The translations under genes and the position numbers were made by a program. From Thalassomonas haliotis (GTDB lineage Bacteria; Pseudomonadota; Gammaproteobacteria; Enterobacterales; Alteromonadaceae): 64,000 nt of DNA. The notes under the pieces were generated by a model. That model ran no database searches and was not told the origin of the DNA. It saw only the letters and a list, made by a program, of their open reading frames with translations. Where the stretch lies: contig NZ_CP059693.1 in NCBI RefSeq assembly GCF_028657945.1, forward strand, positions 2,356,001 to 2,420,000, in the 5' to 3' direction. Shown here piece after piece: positions 26,807 to 35,651 of this stretch; the stretch's first letter is position 1; the number at the start of each line of letters is the position of its first letter.

Positions 26807-26985
26807 GTTTTGTTGTTCCGCTACAGGGGGAAATAAAATGTCTCTACATCTTTTGCCTGCTTATCGGTTAGGTGCTCTGACGCCCTGGGCTGCAACCTTT
26901 TATGTTAAACTGCCACAGTTCGATCGGTATCGAAGCAAGTTAAATTGACGGTGTTACCCTGTCTTAAAAAACAGGAGTTATCACC

Positions 26986-27675
26986 ATGAAGTCCCAGAGC
27001 GCTTGCTTAACCGAATATTTAAACAACCATTTCTACACCCGTTCACAATTATTAACCCGGGCAAAGTTAGAAGAGAGCAGCTTTGAGCGCTTACAGGCTA
27101 ACAAGATCATGCCCGCCGCTTCATACCGGCTGAAAACCGCCATAGCGCTGGACTCTTTTTTCGGCAGGCACCACCTGGAAGAAGAAAGTCAATATTATGC
27201 CAAGGGGTATGTGAGCTGGCTGCAATATCTGTCCGGGCTGGAAGCAGGGCAAGGCCGTGAGCATGAGATACAAGCCACTGTTTTTGCTGATTTTAGTACC
27301 AGGTATCAAACAAGGCTGGCGACCTTGGCAACACAAGGCTTTCATTTGCCAATAATGGACAATAAGGCGCATTTGCATGTTTTACTCCTGTCAGAGTGGC
27401 AACATTTTTTAAGCGGCACCTATGGCTTATGTACCCGCTCGGGGTTGCCGGAAGATATTGCTGCCAAGGAGCTGGCGCTTGTTATGATAAAAACCATAGT
27501 GGGCGAAGGACTCGAACGGGATGTTGCCGCACTGACGCCGGGGTTAAGCAAACAATTAAAGCAGGTGGTGGATTTACTCGACCAGGTGAGCAGTGCCTTT
27601 GCTCCCCACGAAGTCAAACTCAGCTCTCGCGAGTTATATATCAACCGGGTGCGGCTAAAATATCGCCTCAGCTAA
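26986..27675 (+). CDS. DUF6058-like protein (possible natural-product-associated family)
   Basis: 229 aa cytosolic protein, mostly alpha-helical. The N-terminus (about 8–55) reads like a helix-turn-helix (HFYTRSQLLTRAKLEESSF then MPAASYRL). This is characteristic, to my recollection, of the DUF6058 'natural product biosynthesis' family. The remainder is helical with no recognised catalytic motif. The start follows a good ACAGGAG. It is monocistronic and has no obvious biosynthetic partner beside it. Family assignment is tentative and no function is proposed. Confidence 0.5.
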   Translation: MKSQSACLTEYLNNHFYTRSQLLTRAKLEESSFERLQANKIMPAASYRLKTAIALDSFFGRHHLEEESQYYAKGYVSWLQYLSGLEAGQGREHEIQATVFADFSTRYQTRLATLATQGFHLPIMDNKAHLHVLLLSEWQHFLSGTYGLCTRSGLPEDIAAKELALVMIKTIVGEGLERDVAALTPGLSKQLKQVVDLLDQVSSAFAPHEVKLSSRELYINRVRLKYRLS

Positions 27676-27705
27676 GCGGTATTTTCAGCGGCGCCCGGCG
27701 TACCG

Positions 27706-28137
27706 TCAGAGGGTATTGATCTGAATATCATCGGGGAAAGGGTGGCCGCTGCCCTGATCTAAATATTGTTTCAGGCTTAACATAAAGGTCGCCCACTTCA
27801 TCGAGCACAGGGCATAAAATCCGGATTCATCTTGCCAGTTCAGGTGCTGAAAATAAATGGCGCTTTCTCCTTCATCTTTTACGGTGAATTTTATTTCTGT
27901 GCCCAGCCACTGTTCATGACCGGCGATGCATTGCCAGTGTACGCTGTGATCTGTCACTGACAGTACTTTCATGTCAGGACCCTGGCCATGAAAGCGAAAA
28001 GCTAAAGTGCCGCCTTCCCCCGGATCGCCGCTGACATCCCAGGTCCACCATCCGGCCAGGCCTTCAAGGGTATCAAGGGCTGCCATAACTTTTTCTTTGC
28101 CGGCCTTAACGCCTATTTTTAATGCGATATTACTCAT
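27706..28137 (-). CDS. SRPBCC (AHSA1-like) domain protein
   Basis: 143 aa, a single START/Bet v1-like fold of the AHSA1 group. The N-terminal strand IALKIGVKAGKEKVMAAL and the GLAGWWTWDVSGDPGEGG turn are typical, as is the C-terminal long helix (SMKWATFMLSLKQYL). These small cytosolic proteins bind hydrophobic ligands or assist polyketide/stress proteins, and the ligand is unknown here. It diverges from an ArsR–SRPBCC pair of the same superfamily, suggesting a shared regulatory region. Confidence 0.85.
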   Translation of the reverse strand: MSNIALKIGVKAGKEKVMAALDTLEGLAGWWTWDVSGDPGEGGTLAFRFHGQGPDMKVLSVTDHSVHWQCIAGHEQWLGTEIKFTVKDEGESAIYFQHLNWQDESGFYALCSMKWATFMLSLKQYLDQGSGHPFPDDIQINTL

Positions 28138-28305
28138 GAGCTTTCTCCTGATGCATGTCTTTATGAGCTTTACCTTTACATAGTTTAGAGAAAATATACC
28201 GGGTTACTATCTGAATGCAGATTATTTTTAAATTTAATTATCTTACTGAATTATAGGGTTAAATTTCTTTGTTGTTTCTTTTTTACTTGGCTATACTTTC
28301 CAACT

Positions 28306-28668
28306 ATGGAAAGTAAAAAACGATTAGATCTGATTTTTTCTGCCTTGGCAGACAGCCGGCGCCGGGAAATGCTGGAGCAGCTGTGCGAGGGCAAGAAATC
28401 TGTCGGTGAACTGGCAAGCTTATTTGATTTAAGCCTGGGGGCAATATCTAAACATGTTTCCCTGCTGGAAAGCGCCGATATTATTTATAAAACCAAGCAG
28501 GGGCGTACCGTGTATTGCCATATGAATGTTGATATCTGGCAGGAAGTGTCCGCTTATATCAGTATGCAGGCCAGCTTCTGGCACAACCGCTTAAATGAAC
28601 TGGAAGACTTTGTGCTGAACAAGGCCGGCAGCAAAAGCGCTATTGATAACAATAAGGAGTTGCCATGA
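28306..28668 (+). CDS. ArsR-family transcriptional repressor
   Basis: 120-aa winged-helix regulator (about 5–85: IFSALADSRRREMLEQL, then SVGELASLFDLSLGAISKH as the recognition helix). No metal-binding ELCVC motif is present, so it is the non-metal type normally coupled to SRPBCC/AHSA1 genes. It overlaps the next gene by 4 bp (ATGA). A TATACT-like -10 lies about 15 bases before the ATG. Confidence 0.92.
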   Translation: MESKKRLDLIFSALADSRRREMLEQLCEGKKSVGELASLFDLSLGAISKHVSLLESADIIYKTKQGRTVYCHMNVDIWQEVSAYISMQASFWHNRLNELEDFVLNKAGSKSAIDNNKELP

Positions 28669-29102
28669 AGGCCGGTGAGTTAGTGATTAAAAAAGTGTTT
28701 AACTGTTCTAAAAGGGAATTGTTTGATGCCTGGTCTCAGGTGGGTTTGCTGTCGAAGTGGTTTTTTGCCGCGCCGCAAAAATATAAAGACTCCAGGGTGC
28801 GCAGCAATTTTACCGTCAACGGTGAATATTCACTTACCATGTTTTTTGAAGATGGTTCAGAGGCCTCAATCTGGGGGCATTACCAGGAAATTACCCGCTA
28901 CTCGGCAATTGTGATGTCCTGGAATTCAGCGATTGCCAAAGACAGCAAGGTTGAACTTGGCTTTAGCGAACTCTCTGCCAACCGGGCGCAACTTATCCTC
29001 AGGCATACATTATTTCCTGATGAAGCATCCAGAGCGGCCCACCAGCAGGGATGGTCGGCATGTCTGGCGAATCTTGAAAAGCTATTCGATGAAAGGGAAT
29101 AA
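28665..29102 (+). CDS. SRPBCC/AHSA1 domain protein, partner of ArsR regulator
   Basis: 145 aa, beginning LVIKKVFNCSKRELFDAWS with a WFFAAPQ turn, the usual AHSA1 start. It ends in a helix around GWSACLANLEKLF. Translationally coupled to the ArsR gene, a very common bacterial pairing. Ligand unknown. Confidence 0.9.
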   Translation: MKAGELVIKKVFNCSKRELFDAWSQVGLLSKWFFAAPQKYKDSRVRSNFTVNGEYSLTMFFEDGSEASIWGHYQEITRYSAIVMSWNSAIAKDSKVELGFSELSANRAQLILRHTLFPDEASRAAHQQGWSACLANLEKLFDERE

Positions 29103-29220
29103 TTATTCACAGCCCAGGCCGAATAAGGCCTCAACAAAGCTTCAATAACAGAATAACACACGATTTTATGATAAATTTCGGGTACACTAATGCGCTTATT
29201 TGATCAGGAGAGTATGCCGA

Positions 29221-30297
29221 ATGAAGTCATCGTTACAGCAAGAATTACAAACCACCGGGGATTTTCTCGCCTTAACCCGGGCAAATGAATGGTCAATTGA
29301 CAGCGACTTTTCATTTGAAGTGAGCTGCAAAAAAACGCAGGCCAAAAGCAAGGTCAGCGTACTAGACACCGGCATCATCGTTTTTGAACCTTTAGATCAT
29401 GTTTCCAGTAAAGATATTGTTTTATCCTGTGCGGTACACGGCAATGAAACCGCGCCGATTGAAATTTGCACCGACTTAGTCAAACAGCTGATCTTGGGTG
29501 ATTTACACCTGCAGGAGCGGGTCTTGTTTTTATTCGGCAACCCGGCGGCGATTAATATCGGCAAGCGTTTTGTTGAAGAAAACCTTAACCGTTTATTCTC
29601 CGGCGCCCACTCTTTACCCCAGGGAGATGAGACCGGGCTGGTTAACAAAGAGCGTCACCGGGCATTGGCATTAGAAAATGCCGTGCGGGACTTTTTCACG
29701 CAAGGCAGTGACATTTCAGCTGAGCGCCAGCGCTATCATTATGACTTACATACCGCTATTCGCGGCTCTAAAAATGACAAGTTTGCCGTTTACCCGTTCA
29801 GGCATGGCCAGCCGTGGAAAAAAGAGCAGTTACAATTTATGCTTGCCTGTGGCGTTAATACCATCTTGCTTAGCCATTCGCCAACCACGACTTTTAGCTA
29901 CTTCTCGTCAAACGAATTCGGCGCCGATGCCTTTACCGTGGAATTAGGCAAAGTCAGGCCTTTTGGTGAAAATGATATGGCCAATTTTGCCGGTGTCACC
30001 CAGACCCTGATCCGGTTTATCAGTGGCGAAGATTTGCAGTTAACAGACTACAACAGCGGTGATTTCAGTATTTTTGAGATTTACCAGACCATTAACCGCG
30101 AGCAAGAAAACTTTACCCTGCATTTTGCCGATGATGTAGAGAACTTCACCGACTTTCCACAAGGTTATCTGCTGGCAACCGATGGTGATATCGAGCACAG
30201 GGTGAAAAAGGCGGGCGAGGCGATTATTTTCCCCAATGCGGGGGTTGCTATCGGTCAGCGGGCGTTATTGACAGTCATCTCCACTGATATCGACTAA
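29221..30297 (+). CDS. astE: Succinylglutamate desuccinylase AstE
   Basis: Last step of the arginine succinyltransferase (AST) pathway: N-succinylglutamate to glutamate and succinate. From the ATG at 29221 (after CAGGAGA; an in-frame TTG at 29200 is less likely) it is 358 aa, slightly longer than the E. coli enzyme (322). Zinc ligands His73 and Glu76 in AVHGNETAPIEI and the third ligand in YDLHTAIRGSK are intact. The other ast genes are not in this window, so it is unlinked here. Confidence 0.93.
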   Translation: MKSSLQQELQTTGDFLALTRANEWSIDSDFSFEVSCKKTQAKSKVSVLDTGIIVFEPLDHVSSKDIVLSCAVHGNETAPIEICTDLVKQLILGDLHLQERVLFLFGNPAAINIGKRFVEENLNRLFSGAHSLPQGDETGLVNKERHRALALENAVRDFFTQGSDISAERQRYHYDLHTAIRGSKNDKFAVYPFRHGQPWKKEQLQFMLACGVNTILLSHSPTTTFSYFSSNEFGADAFTVELGKVRPFGENDMANFAGVTQTLIRFISGEDLQLTDYNSGDFSIFEIYQTINREQENFTLHFADDVENFTDFPQGYLLATDGDIEHRVKKAGEAIIFPNAGVAIGQRALLTVISTDID

Positions 30298-30305
30298 TGT
30301 CTTTA

Positions 30306-30349
30306 TTGCCTGCTTGGCATTTCTTAATGTTAAGCAGGCAAAGCTTTTT
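30306..30349 (+). terminator. Rho-independent terminator of astE
   Basis: Perfect 10-bp stem TTGCCTGCTT / AAGCAGGCAA with a 16-nt loop and a T5 tail, beginning 9 bases past the stop. Confidence 0.85.
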
Positions 30350-30501
30350 CTACCCCTAATTAAAGACATATAATACAGTAGCTTGCCTTTTCTTTTACTC
30401 TGTTTTATACCTATCGGTAAAAAATAGTTGAAATATTTTTTGTTATTTCCATGTCCCAATAAGTTCATCAAAGGTTTAACTTATTTTAGGTATAATGGAA
30501 T

Positions 30502-31515
30502 ATGCCCACCAGAGAACTTCATTATTTCAACGATCTAGAATTTCCCACTACACATATTACTATCTTGTACCGCTGGCTGCTGCTGCAAGGTTACCATGAG
30601 CAAGACTTGCTGCTGGGCTTGCCCCGGTTGCAAAGCATATTCGACGATGCCGACGCCAAGCTGGCGTTCTCTTTACAAAAGCAATTTATGAGCAATGCCA
30701 TTGAACTTACCGGGAACGATATGCTTGGTTATGAGCTTGGCCGCTATATTGGCGAACATTCTTTTGGCTTAATGGGCTATGCGGTTAAATGCTCACCAAC
30801 CTTGGACAAGGCCCTGGACACCCTAAGCCGGTATTTTTCATTGAGAAACAGTCTATTTGAAGTGAATAAACTGGTGCTGGAAAAAGAATGCATATTAAAA
30901 ATTGATGAAGCGGTCGAATTTGCAGAACTCAGGCCATTTCTGTTCCAGATGTTTATCTGTGCCAATATCAGTCTGCTTAAGGGGAGCGGCGGTTTTCTCT
31001 CGTCGGCGATAAAATCTATCCGGCTTACCTTTAGTAAACCCAAAGGCTGGAGTAAGGCGCTATTCCCGCATATTAAGGTTTTTTTCGATGCCGAATTCAA
31101 CGGTATTGTTTTTCATCGCAGTGAACTTCATACCCGGATCGCCTCAGATGATCCCGTTACCCTGCAAAACCTGACCGAGTATTTTGAACTTAAACTGTCA
31201 GCCATGCCCAGAAGTAACTTCATTACCCGGGTGCGGCAAACCCTGGCCAGGCAAACCAAACCGGAGGCGAGCCAAAATGATATTGCAACTGCGATGGGGC
31301 TTTCACCCCGGACATTACGCCGTAAATTAAAAGAACTGGATATCACCTATAAAGATATTCTTAATGAAGTGCGCACGGAAAAAGCCATTCGGCTGCTGCA
31401 AAACAGCGATTTGCGTATCTACCAGGTTTGCGAATTAATGGGTTATAACAATTTATCCAACTTTCGACGGGCATTTAAAATGTGGACCGGGAAAACGTTT
31501 AAAGATTTCAGGTAG
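30502..31515 (+). CDS. AraC-family transcriptional regulator
   Basis: 337 aa. The N-terminal ligand domain (about 15–200) is of the arabinose-binding-like type common in Pseudomonas/Vibrio OruR-type regulators (GNDMLGYELGRYI, then SFGLMGYAVKCSPTLDKAL). The C-terminal double helix-turn-helix has the hallmark second HTH (VCELMGYNNLSNFRRAFKMW) ending at the C-terminus. It is monocistronic; target and inducer are unknown. Confidence 0.92.
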   Translation: MPTRELHYFNDLEFPTTHITILYRWLLLQGYHEQDLLLGLPRLQSIFDDADAKLAFSLQKQFMSNAIELTGNDMLGYELGRYIGEHSFGLMGYAVKCSPTLDKALDTLSRYFSLRNSLFEVNKLVLEKECILKIDEAVEFAELRPFLFQMFICANISLLKGSGGFLSSAIKSIRLTFSKPKGWSKALFPHIKVFFDAEFNGIVFHRSELHTRIASDDPVTLQNLTEYFELKLSAMPRSNFITRVRQTLARQTKPEASQNDIATAMGLSPRTLRRKLKELDITYKDILNEVRTEKAIRLLQNSDLRIYQVCELMGYNNLSNFRRAFKMWTGKTFKDFR

Positions 31516-31886
31516 GTAAGCTCTCCTGAAATATGTGGCCTAAGCCAAGAAAATTAATTGCTGAACGCTATATGCCGTCGGCGCGAACGGGTATTTAATT
31601 TACATAGAGGTTGTTAGCCTGTTAAAAGAACCTTTTGCGCAGCCGTGGCATGCCGGCAGCTTCCGAAAACGGTTATCTATGCCTTTATAGCACAGATATT
31701 TATGTGCGTGCTTGCATATCGGGGCAGAGCTTACAGGGAGTTAACGCCTGCTATTGAAGATGAGGAAATAGATGTATAAAGTCAGCCTGAAAAGGGGGAA
31801 AAATATCGCTTCAAGTGCTTTGTATTGCCGCTGTCAGAGTAAAGTCGCTTGAGAAAGCCGGGCTGGCCGGGACATTTATTGCTAAA
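31516..31886. other. Intergenic region with no recognised gene
   Basis: About 370 bp between the AraC gene and the convergent PEP-CTERM-like gene. No good ORF; nothing recognised apart from the terminator at its end. Confidence 0.4.
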
Positions 31887-31910
31887 AGCCCGGTTTACTC
31901 TAACCGGGCT
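31887..31910 (-). terminator. Hairpin terminator of the PEP-CTERM-like gene
   Basis: Perfect 9-bp stem AGCCCGGTT / AACCGGGCT with TTTT after it on the - strand, about 40 bases past the stop codon. Confidence 0.65.
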
Positions 31911-31951
31911 AACCAGGTGGCAATAATGCGTCACCCTTGGGTCAAACCTCT

Positions 31952-32512
31952 TTAGTTATTTGGGCCTCCATTGTCATTGAACTGCCGGTGTTTCAAGCGT
32001 ATGCGAGCTAACAAAAGCAAAGTCAGGGTGAGACAGCTCAGGGGGTCAGGTTCAGGTATCTCGGTATGTAAAGACCAACTGCCGGAAATACCAAAGTCAA
32101 CGTTGGGCAATATCGGGCCTCCCCCGGTATTCCATACTCCGTCGGTAAAGTTGTTAAATACGGCAACACCGCCAAAGATGGTATTGACATGTGTTAGCGA
32201 AGGTCCGCTAAACACAGGTAAAGCCCCGGACCAAAAGCCTAACGCTAAATCCCCCGGGATGGTGTACGAACCACTTGATGAAACATAGCTCCATGAAATA
32301 ACCTCACCTGTATTTACCGCGGTTCCCGGCGTGTAGGTATCTACCAGCTCCAATACCCCGGTAGCAAAGCCGGTACATCGGCCGGTACATTCACCGGTCC
32401 AGTTGTAGATAATGCTGGCGTTGGCTTTTACGGCGCCAAGGCTGCACAATACCAGACATAGGATGACGAGAGCTTTTTGCACATATGGCTTTATCGATGC
32501 GAACATATTCAT
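31952..32512 (-). CDS. Secreted protein with a degenerate PEP-CTERM tail
   Basis: 186 aa from the ATG at 32512, which has a near-perfect GGAGGAAT ribosome-binding site. An upstream in-frame extension to 32623 is rejected. A signal peptide covers about 1–29 (LVILCLVLCSLGAVKANA). The mature part is Gly/Ser/Thr-rich with a disulfide-like CTGRC, suggesting a beta-sandwich. The C-terminus has EIPEPDPLS, a hydrophobic helix and a basic RIRLKHRQ stretch, i.e. PEP-CTERM architecture. It differs from the classical tail by a second PEP-like DP, and about 8 extra residues follow the basic cluster. Function unknown. Confidence 0.72.
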   Translation of the reverse strand: MNMFASIKPYVQKALVILCLVLCSLGAVKANASIIYNWTGECTGRCTGFATGVLELVDTYTPGTAVNTGEVISWSYVSSSGSYTIPGDLALGFWSGALPVFSGPSLTHVNTIFGGVAVFNNFTDGVWNTGGGPILPNVDFGISGSWSLHTEIPEPDPLSCLTLTLLLLARIRLKHRQFNDNGGPNN

Positions 32513-33130
32513 TCCTCCATAGATAATTGCTGCCAAACTGCTTATAAAGGTTGAAAAGAAATATTCTGCAACTTTAGCAGACGACATGGTAGTAAAGCGC
32601 AGAACACGGTTTGAGCAGGTCAATAGGTTAATTGCGGTGTAGTGGAAAATTACCCTTATTAAGCATCACCTGCCAGGCAGTAGAGGCCATGCCATATGAT
32701 CCTGCCAGAATATAACCGACAGGCTGTCAACTGCAGGCGCAGTAAAGCACTGCTAGGTACAGGCAACAATATTTATGCCTATTTAATAAAGATATTGTGA
32801 TTCATCAGTTTCTCTGTGCTGTGAAATGCTAGCCGGGCTAAATTGTAAAGCTTTTTGACATCGGGGTTATGAGCAGGGTAAGGAAGTTAGCATTAAGGTT
32901 ATCTATCGGGGATTAGAGGCGGCCAAGTTTCCCCTGACGCAGAGTGCGACAAAAAAGAAGATTGCCTGGATCTCCTATGCATGGAAAAGTCGTTGCGATT
33001 GTTATTGCCTTGCCAGCCGGAACATGGCTTCTTTGGCACCTTTATAACTAGCTGTTAACGATTAAAATCATTTTTACCTAAAATGACTTTTATTGGCCTT
33101 GAAAGTGTCTGTTTTTATTGCCCCGGCTCA
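32513..33130. other. Long intergenic region upstream of the di-heme peroxidase
   Basis: Over 600 bp with no convincing gene on either strand. A small - strand ORF at 33152–33379 overlaps the peroxidase start and was rejected. Confidence 0.4.
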
Positions 33131-33233
33131 CCGATAGTATCAAAGGTATTATTATGATGACTTTCTATCGGACCCTAGTGCCGGATAACCGGGCCTGTGT
33201 ATGCCCGGCGAGCTCTCCGATTGAAAACTATCG
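33131..33233 (+). promoter_or_regulatory. Structured leader with mutually exclusive helices upstream of the di-heme peroxidase
   Basis: CTATCGG (33165–33171) can pair with the upstream CCGATAG (33131–33137). Its overlapping ATCGGA (33167–33172) can instead pair with the downstream TCCGAT (33216–33221). Between them lies a perfect CCGGGC/GCCCGG hairpin (33189–33194 / 33203–33208). A second copy of CTATCG is at 33228–33233. Competing stems suggest a switch-like RNA or protein-binding leader about 65 nt before the ATG. No known riboswitch class recognised. Confidence 0.45.
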
Positions 33234-33296
33234 TATGTTATTTCCTTTAGGCATAGAGGCAATTTATTTAACAGCACTTTAGTAGCGGAGAATACT

Positions 33297-34667
33297 ATGA
33301 TGTTTTCAACATTAAAAAAATCAACGACCTTGATAGCATTGGCTATAGGCACTATCGCCGTTGGTACAGCACAGGCCAACAGTTATAGTACTGACTATTA
33401 TTTACGGTTAAAACTACAACATTACAATGTGAACCCGGTGACGCCGCCTGCCACGCAACCGGCAGCTATGGTTGAATTAGGGCGTAATCTTTTTTTTGAA
33501 AAAGAAATTTCCGGGCGGCGCAATATGTCCTGCTCTACTTGCCACAGCCCGGTGCTTGGCTCTGCCGATGCCCAAAGCCAATCCCGGGGGCAGGGGGCGA
33601 TAGGTTTAGGGCCGAGCAGACGTAAAAATGGCGATGAATTCTTCCAATTTTTGCCCCGAAATACCTTAAGTTTATGGAACCGGGGAGTTGCCGGTTGGGA
33701 TACTATGTTTTGGGATGGCCGCTTAGGCGGTACTGCTGCAACCGGTTTCTTCTCTCCCGCCGGTGCCGACACCCCGCAAAACTTCAGCAATGCCCTGGCG
33801 GCATTTTCGATTATTCCGGTGACACCGGATGAAGAGATGCGCGGCTTTCCCGATCAGCCAGACGTATTCGGACAGCCGAATGAAATGGCAGCACTGACCA
33901 ATGATGATTTTGCCCAAATTTGGCCGTTAGTGACCGCGCGGGTGGTGAATAATGACGGCTATAATGATTTGCTCAGCGCTGCCTTTCCCGGCATCAGGGA
34001 TGAGGATATCGATATTACCCATCTTGCCGAAGCGTTAGGGGCCTTTATGACCGATGAGTTCACGGCGTTAAATTCTCCTTTTGACCGCTATCTGGCCGGT
34101 GATAATAATGCGCTTTCTGAAGATGCTAAAAAAGGCGCGTTATTATTTTATGGCCGGGCAAATTGTGCCAGCTGTCACAGCGGCGGCCTGCAAACCGACT
34201 TTGATTTCCACAATATTGCCGCGCCGCAGGTAGGTACCGGCAGAGGGGAGGCTGCGCCATTAGACTTAGGACGTGGTGCCATCACCAATAACCCGCAGGA
34301 TAACTTTAAGTTCCGTACGCCTTCGTTGCGTAATATTGAGCTGGAAGCGCCTTATTTTCATAACGGGGCATTTGCCAAGTTAGAAGATGCCGTGCGCCAC
34401 CATCTTGATCCCAAGGCTTCTTTGGCCAGCTATGACGATAGCCAGGTTGAGCCTGAGCATGTCGGGACATTCCAGGATGATTTGACAACAATATTTAGCT
34501 TATGGTCAACAGTCTCCCCCAGGCTTGAGATCACGGGTGAGCCGTTAAATGATGATGAGGTTGACAATCTGATGGCTTTTTTATCGGCACTTACCGATCC
34601 GTCGTCGCTGAATATGCTTGATGCCGTGCCGGATAAATTACCGAGCGGTTTGACTTTGGCAGATTAA
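33297..34667 (+). CDS. Di-heme cytochrome c peroxidase (CcpA/MauG family)
   Basis: 456 aa periplasmic enzyme. The signal peptide is at about 1–27 (ending TAQA). Two heme c attachment motifs are present, MSCSTCHSP (Cys79–His83) in the N-terminal domain and NCASCHSG (Cys290–His294) in the C-terminal domain. The KFRTPSLRNIELEAPYFHNG segment carries the distal ligand region typical of bacterial di-heme peroxidases. It reduces H2O2 with cytochrome c/cupredoxin electrons, or acts as a MauG-like oxidase; family members vary. Two consecutive Met codons begin the ORF. It is monocistronic, with an unusual structured leader. Confidence 0.92.
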   Translation: MMFSTLKKSTTLIALAIGTIAVGTAQANSYSTDYYLRLKLQHYNVNPVTPPATQPAAMVELGRNLFFEKEISGRRNMSCSTCHSPVLGSADAQSQSRGQGAIGLGPSRRKNGDEFFQFLPRNTLSLWNRGVAGWDTMFWDGRLGGTAATGFFSPAGADTPQNFSNALAAFSIIPVTPDEEMRGFPDQPDVFGQPNEMAALTNDDFAQIWPLVTARVVNNDGYNDLLSAAFPGIRDEDIDITHLAEALGAFMTDEFTALNSPFDRYLAGDNNALSEDAKKGALLFYGRANCASCHSGGLQTDFDFHNIAAPQVGTGRGEAAPLDLGRGAITNNPQDNFKFRTPSLRNIELEAPYFHNGAFAKLEDAVRHHLDPKASLASYDDSQVEPEHVGTFQDDLTTIFSLWSTVSPRLEITGEPLNDDEVDNLMAFLSALTDPSSLNMLDAVPDKLPSGLTLAD

Positions 34668-34752
34668 TTCTCTTGCTCACCGGGCGGGATTAAGGTGATT
34701 GCCGTTTAATTTGCTATTTAGCCATCAAGCAAAGTAGGTGTGTATGTTATCA

Positions 34753-34785
34753 GCTAAAGATATCCTGTTATTTGATATCTTTAGC
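34753..34785 (-). terminator. Long perfect hairpin 3' of the RiPP-like gene
   Basis: Twelve-base-pair perfect stem GCTAAAGATATC / GATATCTTTAGC with a 9-nt loop, 19 bases past the stop of the 60-aa peptide gene. No T-run, so it may stabilise or process the transcript rather than terminate it. Confidence 0.55.
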
Positions 34786-34803
34786 ATTACCGTTAAGTTT
34801 TAT

Positions 34804-34986
34804 CTATACGCAGGTATTGTCGGTTGCTACAGAAAAGCATGCGTATGGACCATTTGATTTATGACAACCACAGGTCCAGGTATTAAAAGCGTCAGCACCA
34901 CCGACTTGTGGCGTCATTGCCACAGGTAATACATTTTGATCTTTGGTTAAATTTTTAAGTTTCTTTTTATTTAATTTAATTTTCAT
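34804..34986 (-). CDS. Candidate RiPP (lanthipeptide-like) precursor peptide
   Basis: 60 aa with a good AGGAAAG ribosome-binding site. The leader-like N-terminus is Lys/Asn/Leu-rich (KIKLNKKKLKNLTKDQ), followed by a LPVAMTPQVGGA stretch with a double-glycine cleavage motif at about 29–30. The core of about 29 residues contains four Cys and several Ser/Thr (TWTCGCHKSNG then ACFSVATDNTC). Leaders ending in TPxVGG precede lanthipeptide-like cores in other marine bacteria (family knowledge, not checked). No lanthionine synthetase, peptidase or transporter is in the window, so it is an orphan or acts with distant enzymes. The four Cys could alternatively form disulfides. Confidence 0.65.
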   Translation of the reverse strand: MKIKLNKKKLKNLTKDQNVLPVAMTPQVGGADAFNTWTCGCHKSNGPYACFSVATDNTCV

Positions 34987-35099
34987 TGATCTTTCCTTTT
35001 AAATGACAGCAATAAATTATGCTGGTCATAAGCTACTACATTCCATCTTACCTGTAAAATACTTGTTAATTAATGGTAGTCAAAATGATGATGTTTTAT

Positions 35100-35591
35100 T
35101 TATAGCTTGCCGCTATATATTCTTCGCACGGCGCTTTTACCGACAACGGGAACAACATCGGTTCCGCTACAGGTTTGGTTGTTGACCAATGCCGTGACAT
35201 CACAATGCTTCTCCCCCTGTTTCTCTATGCAAAATTCAAAACGGGTGCGGGTTTTTACCGGGACAGAGATGATGTTTTTTTTCAGTTGTGGCCAGTTCCA
35301 GCGGATCAGGGCAGATTTGGCCTGCCTGGCAAAATACCGGTTGCTTGACTCCAGCACCTTGATATCTTCTATCTGGTTATCCGGGGTGATCACATATTCT
35401 AAGGTGGTACAGCCATCTTCATCGGCCTTGGCACTTTCAAGAGGGTATAAAGGTTCTACCCGTTTTAATGGCTGCCATTTATTGGTTAACAGCTCGGCTT
35501 CGGTTAGCGGTAAATTTGTGTGGTTTGGTGCTGTACTGTTACAAGCAGTTAAAGCGAATAAGCAGAGTAAAGTTATAACATGATGTTTCAT
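35100..35591 (-). CDS. Lipoprotein with TonB C-terminal-like domain
   Basis: 163 aa. A lipoprotein signal ends LTAC (Cys17). Residues about 45–130 show the TonB-C fold signature: RVEPLYPLESAKADEDGC, a VEYVI-like strand, the NQIEDIKVLESS turn, and FARQAKSALIRWNWPQ. The C-terminal tail has three more cysteines. There is no proline-rich TonB spacer or TM helix, so it is not an energy transducer itself. It more resembles the small TonB-C lipoproteins of unknown role. It lies 113 bp upstream of the RiPP-like gene on the same strand. Confidence 0.78.
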   Translation of the reverse strand: MKHHVITLLCLFALTACNSTAPNHTNLPLTEAELLTNKWQPLKRVEPLYPLESAKADEDGCTTLEYVITPDNQIEDIKVLESSNRYFARQAKSALIRWNWPQLKKNIISVPVKTRTRFEFCIEKQGEKHCDVTALVNNQTCSGTDVVPVVGKSAVRRIYSGKL

Positions 35592-35651
35592 AAGTTAACG
35601 TCCTTGTAGCAATTATAAAAAGTTAATTAATCGCTATTTGATAATATTTAT

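Noticed and set aside
33152-33379. 75-aa - strand ORF at the peroxidase start
   Set aside because: Overlaps the peroxidase signal-peptide region antisense and has no supporting features.
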